From M3007 sp040080915 (lineage in GTDB: Bacteria; Bacteroidota; Bacteroidia; Chitinophagales; Saprospiraceae), in the NCBI GenBank assembly GCA_040080915.1, contig JBEBHD010000179.1, positions 1 to 11,542 on the forward strand: a DNA stretch of 11,542 nucleotides, read 5' to 3'. Position numbers and translations under genes: made by a program. This document shows positions 1 to 6,761 of this stretch, one piece after another. Positions within the stretch are counted from its first letter, which is position 1; each line of letters begins with the position of its first letter. The notes beneath the pieces were generated by a model. The model was not told the DNA's origin and did not search any database. It was given only the letters and a program-made list of their open reading frames with translations.

Positions 1-2670
1 CCCCAAGGCCCAAGCCCACCACGGCCAGCCGTCCTTGGGCAGTGCCACCGGCCCGTCCGAACCCGACAGCGTGAACGCCGCCCAGTGGTACGGTGCTTTG
101 CGGGCATCGGCACCGGCCTCGTCCAGCAGGTCTAACTTAGCCTGGCGCAAAGCCTCGGACTTGGACAACCCGTCTTGCAGGTGGCGGTAAAACGCAGAAA
201 ACAGATTGGCCGTGGAGCGGTCGTTCACCGACCAGTAACTGGCCACAAGGCTGCGTGCGCCCGCGTATGCAAAGGCGCGTGCGAGGCTCATAACACCTTC
301 GCCTTCGGCAAACTCCCCCGCATTGGTTTCGCAGGCACTGAGAACAACAAGTGATGCGTTCAGCCGCTGGGCATAAATTTCCGGCAGCGATACGGTGCGG
401 TCAACAAACTCAATTCCCGGCTTTTCGCGCTGTCCGGCGTGGGCGTGTGTGGACAAATGCAGAACATCGTAGGCCGCTGCGTCGCGCAAAAACGTGTCGG
501 CACGGGCTTGGTCGCCCTGCAAGTGGTCGGCAACGGCATCTTCCGGTTTTTCATTAAGGCTATTGGGCAGGGCGGCAAGGCCATCGCGGGCGACAGATGG
601 AAACGGTGCGACGTGTAGCAGCGGTTTCCCCGGCAACGACTGCACCGGTTTTTCGGCCAGCAACGCCGCCGACCAGGCGTACTGCACCGTGTGCGAGCGC
701 AGCAGGTAGGGCGCCTTGCCGTACGCGCCCTTGTGCGGGGCGGTCAGCAGTGCCTCAAATGGCAGATACGACAGCCGCCCGTCGGGCACGATGATCAGTG
801 CCTCGGAGTTTTTCAAAACCTCGCTTGGCAGCAGGCGCTGTTTCAGGAAATAAGCCGCATCAAAAAAAGCAGCGGGGTTGGATTCTTGACCGGTTTTGTC
901 GGAAAGCAGCGCCTGAAACCGCGCAAACGTCGTATCGAACACCGAATCGCGAGGCACCTCATAAGCCGAAATGCTGCCTATGTGGCGTAGGGTTAGGCAG
1001 AGGTAGCGGTCGCCGGCATCGAAAAATGTGAGCAGGGCGGCTTTTGGCGGCAGGGCGGTTCGGATCCAGTCGAGGTTGGCGGTTTGGCCAGCCTCCAAGT
1101 ACTCTCGGTAGCGGGGGTATTTGTTTTTCAGTATTCGCAGCAAGTCCTCGTGGCGGCGATCGAGGCTGTCAATGTAGGATTGGAGTTGCTTGATAATGGC
1201 TGTGTCCGCCTCTGCCAGGCTGTTTTGCGTGCTGGCTATTTCGCGTCGCATACCGTCTTCGATCCGGAGCAGCGAATCTGGTATGCCAGTGGATACCATT
1301 GCTTTTTGCTCCAAAAGAGCATCGCGTAGGGCGTTGGCGCGGTTTTGTTCTAACAGATCGAACAAGCGGTTCAAGTTTGCTGCATCGCCTTTTTCGCGGT
1401 ACATTGCCCAGAGGTTGAGGGCGGCTTCCCGTTTAAGGTCATACGTGCTTTGAGCAAAATAAATCTTCGTGTTAGCAGCGCCATAGGTCAGGCGCAGGCG
1501 TTCTGCCGCAGCGAAGGCGAGGCTAAAGCAGTCGGCAGCGAGGGCGCGATTTTGCGGCGTTGGGTTAAGTAGTAACAGACTGGCTTTTCGGGCCGGGGCA
1601 TACATGGCCCATGTTTCGGTGGGGACTATTGCAGGTTTGGGGTTTACTGCCGGGTCGAGATCCTCAAAATCGGGGTACGCCTGCACGAGAGCCTGCTGGT
1701 ACAGGTGTATGGCCTCCTTCGTTCGGCCTTGGCGGGAAAGGAAGTCACCCCATTCACAGTAGAACTTGGCGAGTTCACGACTTTTTTGATAACGTTGGGC
1801 AAAAATATTGGCTGTCTGCCTAGCTATCAAGTAAAACTGTTCGGCTTCAGTCATTTTGCCCATGCGCTCGGCAATGTATGCCAGCCCTGTAAAACACCGT
1901 ATGATATGGTGTTGGTTTTCTTCTTTTTGATAAAATTCCAGTGCTTGCTGTATCAAGGTACGTGCTTCTTGCAGCCGCCCTTTTTTGATCAGAATATTCG
2001 CCCCTGCAGAACGGAGCGCGGCGAGGGAACTCTCTTCTCCTCGGCATTTTTTCCCCGCTTCAAAATAGTACAGCCCCAGATCGAAGCTGTCGCGCCAGTA
2101 TGCATTGTTGGCCAACTGGCTGTAACTGGATAACCAGTATTCCTTAGCCGTATCAACCTCAATGGAAGATTTTAGGTACTCGTCGGCCTTGTCGTAATCG
2201 TTTCTGCGAATGTAAATTTGAGCAACACGGTTGTAACATAAGGCCAAATCAGAGCCAGTCTCGCCGTTTTTTTCGTATATACGGATTGCCATGAGATAGG
2301 CTTCAATCGCTTCGAAGAACTGCTCAAGGGTTTTGTGGTAGTGCGCCTTTAACCGCCAAAACCTGGCGATAGAGTCGGCTCGGCTTGTCCTTTGTAACTG
2401 GAAGATGGCGGTGTCCAAGATCGCGATGCCGAGCAGCGCAGAATCTTGAATGTAGGCCGAATCGAGTGTGGCTGTCTCAAAATCCTTCCATAGTGTGTCG
2501 CGGTCGGATTGGGGTTGTTTGTAAATCAGGGCGGCAGCGGCCGTGTACTTTTTTTCCTGAAGCAGCGAGTCGACCTGAAAGCGGGCCGTGCTGTTGGCAT
2601 TGGTTTGCGCCCACAGCACGGCCCAGAAAAGCAGAAAAAAAAGAAACAGGGAGAAAAGGATACGTTTCAT
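1..2670 (-). CDS. Secreted TPR-repeat CHAT-domain (caspase-like) protein, 3' end cut by window edge
   Basis: The frame is open from the ATG at 2668-2670 to position 1 with no stop, giving residues 1-890 of a protein cut off near its C-terminus. Residues 1-21 form a signal peptide (hydrophobic core, ending L-W-A before Q-T), so the protein should leave the cytoplasm. Residues ~110-335 contain helical pairs typical of tetratricopeptide repeats (for example A-I-E-A-Y, K-A-D-E-Y-L, E-A-I-H-L-Y-Q-Q-A-L). A linker helix follows, with E-Q-N-R-A-N-A-L-R-D near 440-450. The CHAT domain spans about 535-875. It has I-I-V-P-D-G-R-L-S-Y-L-P-F-E, the histidine motif H-L-S-T-H-A (H742), the cysteine motif L-S-A-C-E-T (C780), V-A-S-Y-W-S-V and Y-H-W-A-A-F. 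The catalytic dyad is therefore intact. The last visible residues, W-P-W-W-A-W-A-L-G, look like the start of a membrane helix. CHAT is the caspase/separase-related protease fold; TPRs usually bind proteins. The substrate is unknown. It is the third gene of a minus-strand cluster, 33 bp after the 636-aa PKD protein, so it is probably co-transcribed. The TPR half is AT-richer than the catalytic half. Confidence 0.93.
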   Translation of the reverse strand, partial: MKRILFSLFLFFLLFWAVLWAQTNANSTARFQVDSLLQEKKYTAAAALIYKQPQSDRDTLWKDFETATLDSAYIQDSALLGIAILDTAIFQLQRTSRADSIARFWRLKAHYHKTLEQFFEAIEAYLMAIRIYEKNGETGSDLALCYNRVAQIYIRRNDYDKADEYLKSSIEVDTAKEYWLSSYSQLANNAYWRDSFDLGLYYFEAGKKCRGEESSLAALRSAGANILIKKGRLQEARTLIQQALEFYQKEENQHHIIRCFTGLAYIAERMGKMTEAEQFYLIARQTANIFAQRYQKSRELAKFYCEWGDFLSRQGRTKEAIHLYQQALVQAYPDFEDLDPAVNPKPAIVPTETWAMYAPARKASLLLLNPTPQNRALAADCFSLAFAAAERLRLTYGAANTKIYFAQSTYDLKREAALNLWAMYREKGDAANLNRLFDLLEQNRANALRDALLEQKAMVSTGIPDSLLRIEDGMRREIASTQNSLAEADTAIIKQLQSYIDSLDRRHEDLLRILKNKYPRYREYLEAGQTANLDWIRTALPPKAALLTFFDAGDRYLCLTLRHIGSISAYEVPRDSVFDTTFARFQALLSDKTGQESNPAAFFDAAYFLKQRLLPSEVLKNSEALIIVPDGRLSYLPFEALLTAPHKGAYGKAPYLLRSHTVQYAWSAALLAEKPVQSLPGKPLLHVAPFPSVARDGLAALPNSLNEKPEDAVADHLQGDQARADTFLRDAAAYDVLHLSTHAHAGQREKPGIEFVDRTVSLPEIYAQRLNASLVVLSACETNAGEFAEGEGVMSLARAFAYAGARSLVASYWSVNDRSTANLFSAFYRHLQDGLSKSEALRQAKLDLLDEAGADARKAPYHWAAFTLSGSDGPVALPKDGWPWWAWALG

Positions 2671-2703
2671 AATGCGAGCAGATTATGCCCGCAAGATTAC
2701 GAA

Positions 2704-4614
2704 TTATCTGCGCCTGCCAAGAAAGAAACGAGCGGCTGCAACCACGAGCACGATGCCTCCGAGTATTACTAAAACCCATCCCCAAGGAAAGTTAGGACTG
2801 GGGCAGGTATCCGGCAACCATACCCAGCCCTCGGCGACCTGATCCGTAAGTGTGTCCCAAACGCCAAAATAGGCCGTGTTTCCACCAGACACCGGGCCTA
2901 TGCTTTGACTTCCGACATTGGAACCGCAAGGCTTCCAAAGCAAATCTGTGTTAGATCTGCTTGTTGGAGTTGCAGTGGCCGTGACATTCCATTTATCGCC
3001 GGAGGTGGTGCCTGTACACCACTTTTTAAAGGTTAACCCCAAGGGGGTAGGTGGCTTAACCAAAACATGAACCACTACTTTTACACAATCGGAATTATGC
3101 GAAGCCACCAAGGTGTACTTTCTGTTGACCGCCCGCGTCAGCGTTGGCATGGCAACAAGTGGATTGCTGAGGTGCAAGGCCGGGTACCACTTGTATGTCC
3201 AAGAGTTGGGCAGTTGTAGGTTGGCGAAAAAAGAGGCCAACTGCGCTGGCGTAATCAAGGCGACACCCGTATCAGCTGCCACAACAGGCAACGAGTCGAA
3301 CACGAAGGTCGTGCAAGTGGGACAGGGCAGTGGTTGAGGAAGAGAATCAGTGGTACAAGGGAAATCCGCCAAGGCCACGTCTGTGAATACTGGAGGGTTG
3401 CAGCCAAAAATGATGCGTGCTGAGTTGGCAGCTGCGTTGCATTTGGGATGCGCCCGTTTTTTGACTCGGAATACGACGTGGCCTTTGGTTTCATCTTCCC
3501 GTACACCGGACTCTCCAAGGCCACGAAGAGCGACATTAGGCCCTGACATTACAAAGCGCCATTCTCGGTTTGCCGGGTTGTAACGCTCTGCGCTTACCTG
3601 AAATGTACACTGCCCCTGCAATACGGTCACAGATTCGTATTCAAAAAGTGTGTCAATCCAGTCGGACACGACGATCAGGGTCTCAGGCGCGGTCCCTTCA
3701 TTTTGAAAATCAACGCGCCAGGTGACATAGTCGCCATTGCACAGGCCGTTTTGGACTACTGTCTTGAAGTTCGGGTCGTGAGAGTCGGAGATGGATTGAT
3801 CGTGAATGGTGTCTCGGTGAATAGACGACGTGTGGGTGCAAGTTGTATACTCACTACTGGTAGGTTTATACTTAAACTCAACTTCGACATTTGGCTTTGA
3901 ACCTAGTAGGGTGCCTACCTGTGCCGTGGTTTTTGTTTGGAGTGTAATAAATACACTTCGTTGTTCGCCAGATACGAGCTCTTTGTTGGTGTTATCAAAA
4001 GAAATTGTAACTAAACCGGCGGAATTATAATTAGCATCTTCTGAATTGAAGCGATCAGTGGATACATAATTGAATAAGACATCGTCAAATTGAAACTTAA
4101 TCGTTCCCCCTAAATTGCCGCCATTGCAAGTAGCATCATGTTCATAGGTGATCATGTAAGTAATGATATCGCCCGGGACTGCTCTTGTCGTTTTTCGAAG
4201 CAGAATTTTTCTGCCGTTCATAGTTTGTAGGTCATCCGGCTGAGAGGGGTTAGTTAAGCCGCTAATATTTACAGGTACTGAGATAGCCCGCTTCGGAGGT
4301 TTTTTGTCATCGTCATAAGCTGCTACTACCTCTGCAAAAGCCGTATGATTTCCGTTCGAATAGGTGTGGCGATGTGCGCTAAGTTCAGCTAATGTGCCAA
4401 AAAAATAGGTGCCATCGCCATGGCTCAACATCACTTTCCATTTGGCGTTGGCTCCAGTCAGGCTCGGCAAACCCGTAAGATCGAACGAGAATTCGTTCGT
4501 GTTCGAAGAGTTAGGAGTAGCAACCAACGAAGGTTGCCAATAATAAAACGAATAAAACACCATCGCTCCCGCAATGATACTGGCCGTCAGGCCCCAAGAA
4601 ATCTGCTTCTTCAT
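2704..4614 (-). CDS. PKD / DUF11-like / CHU_C-type surface protein with C-terminal transmembrane anchor
   Basis: A 636-aa protein of unknown function. Residues 8-25 are hydrophobic and act as a signal peptide or signal anchor. Residues ~42-115 form a PKD-like domain (G-D-G at 66-68) ending in Y-D-D-D-K-K-P-P-K (100-108). Residues ~275-415 resemble the DUF11/DUF7619 family: S-H-D-P-N at 278-282, F-Q-N-E-G-T-A-P at 303-310, E-T-K-G-H-V-V-F-R-V at 375-384 and N-P-P-V-F-T-D at 406-412. Residues ~437-520 resemble the Ig-like module of Bacteroidota surface proteins (Y-K-W-Y-P, then L-S-N-P, then Y-T-L-V-A). The protein ends in a single membrane helix (about 611-632) led by P-W-G-W and closed by G-R-R-R. 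It is a paralogue of the upstream 669-aa protein through the PKD and DUF11-like parts, but has a membrane anchor in place of the beta-barrel. It lies 27 bp after that gene and 33 bp before the CHAT gene. About 3841-4200 (residues ~139-258) is only ~39% GC by hand count, against ~55% around it. It is probably a surface or periplasmic binding protein; the ligand cannot be inferred. Confidence 0.9.
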   Translation of the reverse strand: MKKQISWGLTASIIAGAMVFYSFYYWQPSLVATPNSSNTNEFSFDLTGLPSLTGANAKWKVMLSHGDGTYFFGTLAELSAHRHTYSNGNHTAFAEVVAAYDDDKKPPKRAISVPVNISGLTNPSQPDDLQTMNGRKILLRKTTRAVPGDIITYMITYEHDATCNGGNLGGTIKFQFDDVLFNYVSTDRFNSEDANYNSAGLVTISFDNTNKELVSGEQRSVFITLQTKTTAQVGTLLGSKPNVEVEFKYKPTSSEYTTCTHTSSIHRDTIHDQSISDSHDPNFKTVVQNGLCNGDYVTWRVDFQNEGTAPETLIVVSDWIDTLFEYESVTVLQGQCTFQVSAERYNPANREWRFVMSGPNVALRGLGESGVREDETKGHVVFRVKKRAHPKCNAAANSARIIFGCNPPVFTDVALADFPCTTDSLPQPLPCPTCTTFVFDSLPVVAADTGVALITPAQLASFFANLQLPNSWTYKWYPALHLSNPLVAMPTLTRAVNRKYTLVASHNSDCVKVVVHVLVKPPTPLGLTFKKWCTGTTSGDKWNVTATATPTSRSNTDLLWKPCGSNVGSQSIGPVSGGNTAYFGVWDTLTDQVAEGWVWLPDTCPSPNFPWGWVLVILGGIVLVVAAARFFLGRRR

Positions 4615-4641
4615 AGGTAAGTGGTATTAGAGTGTGAAAAG

Positions 4642-6651
4642 TCAAAATTTGTACTCCAGCGCGACCTGCACGAACGCCTGTGCCCGCTCGCCCAGCAGGC
4701 TGCCCGCCCGAATGCCGAGGTTCGGCCCGGCGCGTACGCTGCCAAGCGTCAGGTCGGCAAAAACTGCGAACCGAATGCTCGTATCGCTCACGTCCTGCAC
4801 AGTTTCCTCGACCGTAGTGGTCGGGGTGCCAAACTTCTCGTAATGGATAAAGCCGCCGATGTCCGTCAGCCGGTAAGGCGTGCCAATCGTCGTTACCCGC
4901 GTGCGATCCTCGCCGTTGTTGAAAAAAACACGTGCGCTGCCGCCGATGCCGACACCGAAAAAATTTGTGAAATTTTTGCGCAGCAACAGCGGCACTTCCA
5001 CCGACACGAAACCCCTGTTCCCGGTTCGCAGGATTTCCTGCGAAGTCAGCGTATCTATGTCGCCCATGAGTTTGGTCGTGTCGGCCGGAATGATCGTCAG
5101 GAATTCCGGCAGCGCCGTTCGGCCCTTTAGCCCGGTGAGCAGTTCCACCTGCGGGTACAGTCGCCACGATTTGTACGGCGACAAACTGGCACCGAGGAAA
5201 AAGTAGCCGTCGCCCAGGCTGTCGGGCGCAAACCCGTAACCCACTTTCAACCCCGGCGAGATGCCCGTTTTGAAACTGGTTTTGGAAAAGTTGGTGAGCA
5301 CGGGCGGGTTTTTGTCAAAAACAATGGCGGCCTGACTCTGGAAGGGGAGTTTCGGCATATCCTCGTCGGCCTCAATGCGGTAACGCACAAAACCCTTGGT
5401 GGAATCGTAGTCGGTCAGGCCCTTTTGGCGGCTGCCAGGCAGGTAAATGTCGCGAAAGGTGAATACCAGCCCCGCATCCGTCGTGGCCGTGTCGAGGCAG
5501 CTGCCCGGCGGGCGGGAAGGCAAACAGACAGGGCACTTCGGGTACCAGTCAAGCGGGCGCATGCGGCCCAGATTCAGCCCCTTGGGCATGCTGATCGTCA
5601 CCTCCACTTTTTTCGCCGGGCCTTCGCCGTTGTTCTGAAAGCGCACCTGGTAATCCAGTTTTTTGCCTGTTATGCCCCGGTAACCGACCCGGTTGTCCGA
5701 CACTGCTATGGCGTTGGGATCGTGCGAGCTGACTATTTCGATCTCCACGGTAAATGAATCGGGTGCGATGGCGGGATCGAACGGTGCCAGCACACCCAAC
5801 AGGTGGATGAACGCGCTGGTGTCGCGCAGCATGTTGGCCGTGCCCTGCAGGCTGACGAATAAGTTGCGCTTTTCGCCCGGGGCGAGACTGGCAAAGCGCC
5901 AAACAGTTTCGTCGCGATAGGCTTTTCGGGCATTTTGGATCAGGTCATTTGCCGAAGGCAGAAACACCGTGTACTCCGGCGGTGACGAGGCTCCCGTTGC
6001 GGAAAACCCGGCTTCGATGGCACTCCAGTACGGAATCGTAGACGGCTCGACTTGCGAGTACGGGGCTTCACTTTGTTCGTTGTAGTGCGTGCGGGCTTCG
6101 AGAAAAGCAAAATGAGTGGTGGGAAATTTTTTTTCGTTGAAAAACAGGTGCAACCGCCCATCGGTGGTGTAGCTGCTCTTGTTGCGATAACTGACCACGC
6201 AAATCAACTCTTCCCCGGCTGCGGGTTGACGATGCGTTTTCACAGCAATTGTTTTGTCCTCATCGGGGAACACGTCACCCATACCCGGCCTGCCCGGAGC
6301 GCCCGCGCTGGCAAGCACCTGTTTGAACATTTTCTTGGGCGGTTTTTTGTCGTCGTCGTAGTGGGCTGTGCTGCTGAGTAACGCGTTGTAGGTGCCGGGT
6401 TTTTCGTAAGCCCGCCAGGGTTTTTCCTCAAAACTAAACCCGCCGTCGCCAAACTCCCAGTAGTGGGTGTAAAAAGCGGCAGGTGCCCCGGCAACCTGCC
6501 CCAGCGGCGGGTTTTGCGGTACAAAGCGCAGGCCCCCGTTTTCGGTAGTGGCCGTGAATTCGGATTGGCGCTCCGGCACCTCGGTCTGAGCCGAAACGGT
6601 ACCGGCAACGAAAAGGAAAAATAGGCGAGCCAAAAAAGTTGATTTTATCAT
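4642..6651 (-). CDS. PKD / DUF11-like protein with C-terminal outer-membrane beta-barrel
   Basis: A 669-aa exported protein. Residues 1-21 form a clear signal peptide (cleavage V-S-A before Q-T). A PKD domain lies at ~30-115, with Y-W-E-F-G-D-G-G-F-S at 64-73 and Y-E-K-P-G-T-Y at 82-88, and is followed by Y-D-D-D-K-K-P-P-K at 98-106. A DUF11/DUF7619-like part covers ~130-460, with S-S-H-D-P-N at 308-313, F-Q-N-N-G-E-G-P at 338-345, T-K-G-F-V-R-Y-R-I at 418-426 and N-P-P-V-L-T-N at 448-454. Residues ~465-669 alternate aromatic/hydrophobic with polar residues and contain many Gly/Tyr/Phe turns. The chain ends V-A-L-E-Y-K-F, matching the rule that outer-membrane barrels end in Phe; roughly eight strands are plausible. 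The barrel would hold the protein in the outer membrane, with the PKD and DUF11-like parts at its N-terminal side. A Cys-rich insert (K-C-P-V-C, then S-C) lies at 372-385. It is the first gene of the presumed operon with the 636-aa paralogue and CHAT. I cannot tell whether the barrel is a channel or only an anchor. Confidence 0.9.
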   Translation of the reverse strand: MIKSTFLARLFFLFVAGTVSAQTEVPERQSEFTATTENGGLRFVPQNPPLGQVAGAPAAFYTHYWEFGDGGFSFEEKPWRAYEKPGTYNALLSSTAHYDDDKKPPKKMFKQVLASAGAPGRPGMGDVFPDEDKTIAVKTHRQPAAGEELICVVSYRNKSSYTTDGRLHLFFNEKKFPTTHFAFLEARTHYNEQSEAPYSQVEPSTIPYWSAIEAGFSATGASSPPEYTVFLPSANDLIQNARKAYRDETVWRFASLAPGEKRNLFVSLQGTANMLRDTSAFIHLLGVLAPFDPAIAPDSFTVEIEIVSSHDPNAIAVSDNRVGYRGITGKKLDYQVRFQNNGEGPAKKVEVTISMPKGLNLGRMRPLDWYPKCPVCLPSRPPGSCLDTATTDAGLVFTFRDIYLPGSRQKGLTDYDSTKGFVRYRIEADEDMPKLPFQSQAAIVFDKNPPVLTNFSKTSFKTGISPGLKVGYGFAPDSLGDGYFFLGASLSPYKSWRLYPQVELLTGLKGRTALPEFLTIIPADTTKLMGDIDTLTSQEILRTGNRGFVSVEVPLLLRKNFTNFFGVGIGGSARVFFNNGEDRTRVTTIGTPYRLTDIGGFIHYEKFGTPTTTVEETVQDVSDTSIRFAVFADLTLGSVRAGPNLGIRAGSLLGERAQAFVQVALEYKF

Positions 6652-6670
6652 TCGAGCAGCGATTTTTCAA

Positions 6671-6693
6671 AAATTTGCAGAACGGGCAAATTT
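6671..6693. repeat. 8-bp inverted repeat in the 5' flank of the PKD/barrel gene
   Basis: aaatttgc and gcaaattt are separated by agaacgg, 20-42 bp upstream of the start codon at 6651. On the minus strand it overlaps CAAATTTG, a one-mismatch -7 box, so a repressor or activator binding here could control the three-gene cluster. This is a guess from position. Confidence 0.3.
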
Positions 6694-6737
6694 GCGAATT
6701 TTTCGGGAAAAGCATGTGCCACAGAGACCCAATAAGA

Positions 6738-6760
6738 GAATGATGAATCATGCATCATTC
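6738..6760. repeat. 8-bp inverted repeat between lipoprotein and PKD/barrel genes
   Basis: gaatgatg and catcattc flank a 7-nt spacer. It starts 1 bp beyond the stop codon of the lipoprotein gene on the minus strand. The stem is AT-rich and has no clean T-run, so it is at best a weak terminator; it could instead be an operator for the downstream operon. Confidence 0.4.
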
Positions 6761-6761
6761 T

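Noticed and set aside
1084..1329. 81-aa plus-strand frame inside the CHAT gene
   Set aside because: It is antisense to an uninterrupted 890-codon coding frame with intact domain motifs; it is one of several such shadows in 351-2842.
4621..5130. 169-aa plus-strand frame opposite the beta-barrel
   Set aside because: It is antisense to the barrel domain and has an Arg/Ala/Gln-rich shadow composition.
4511..5167. 218-aa frame on the minus strand overlapping both PKD genes
   Set aside because: It is out of frame with two well-supported genes, has biased Arg/Gly/Ala composition, and shows no recognisable domain.
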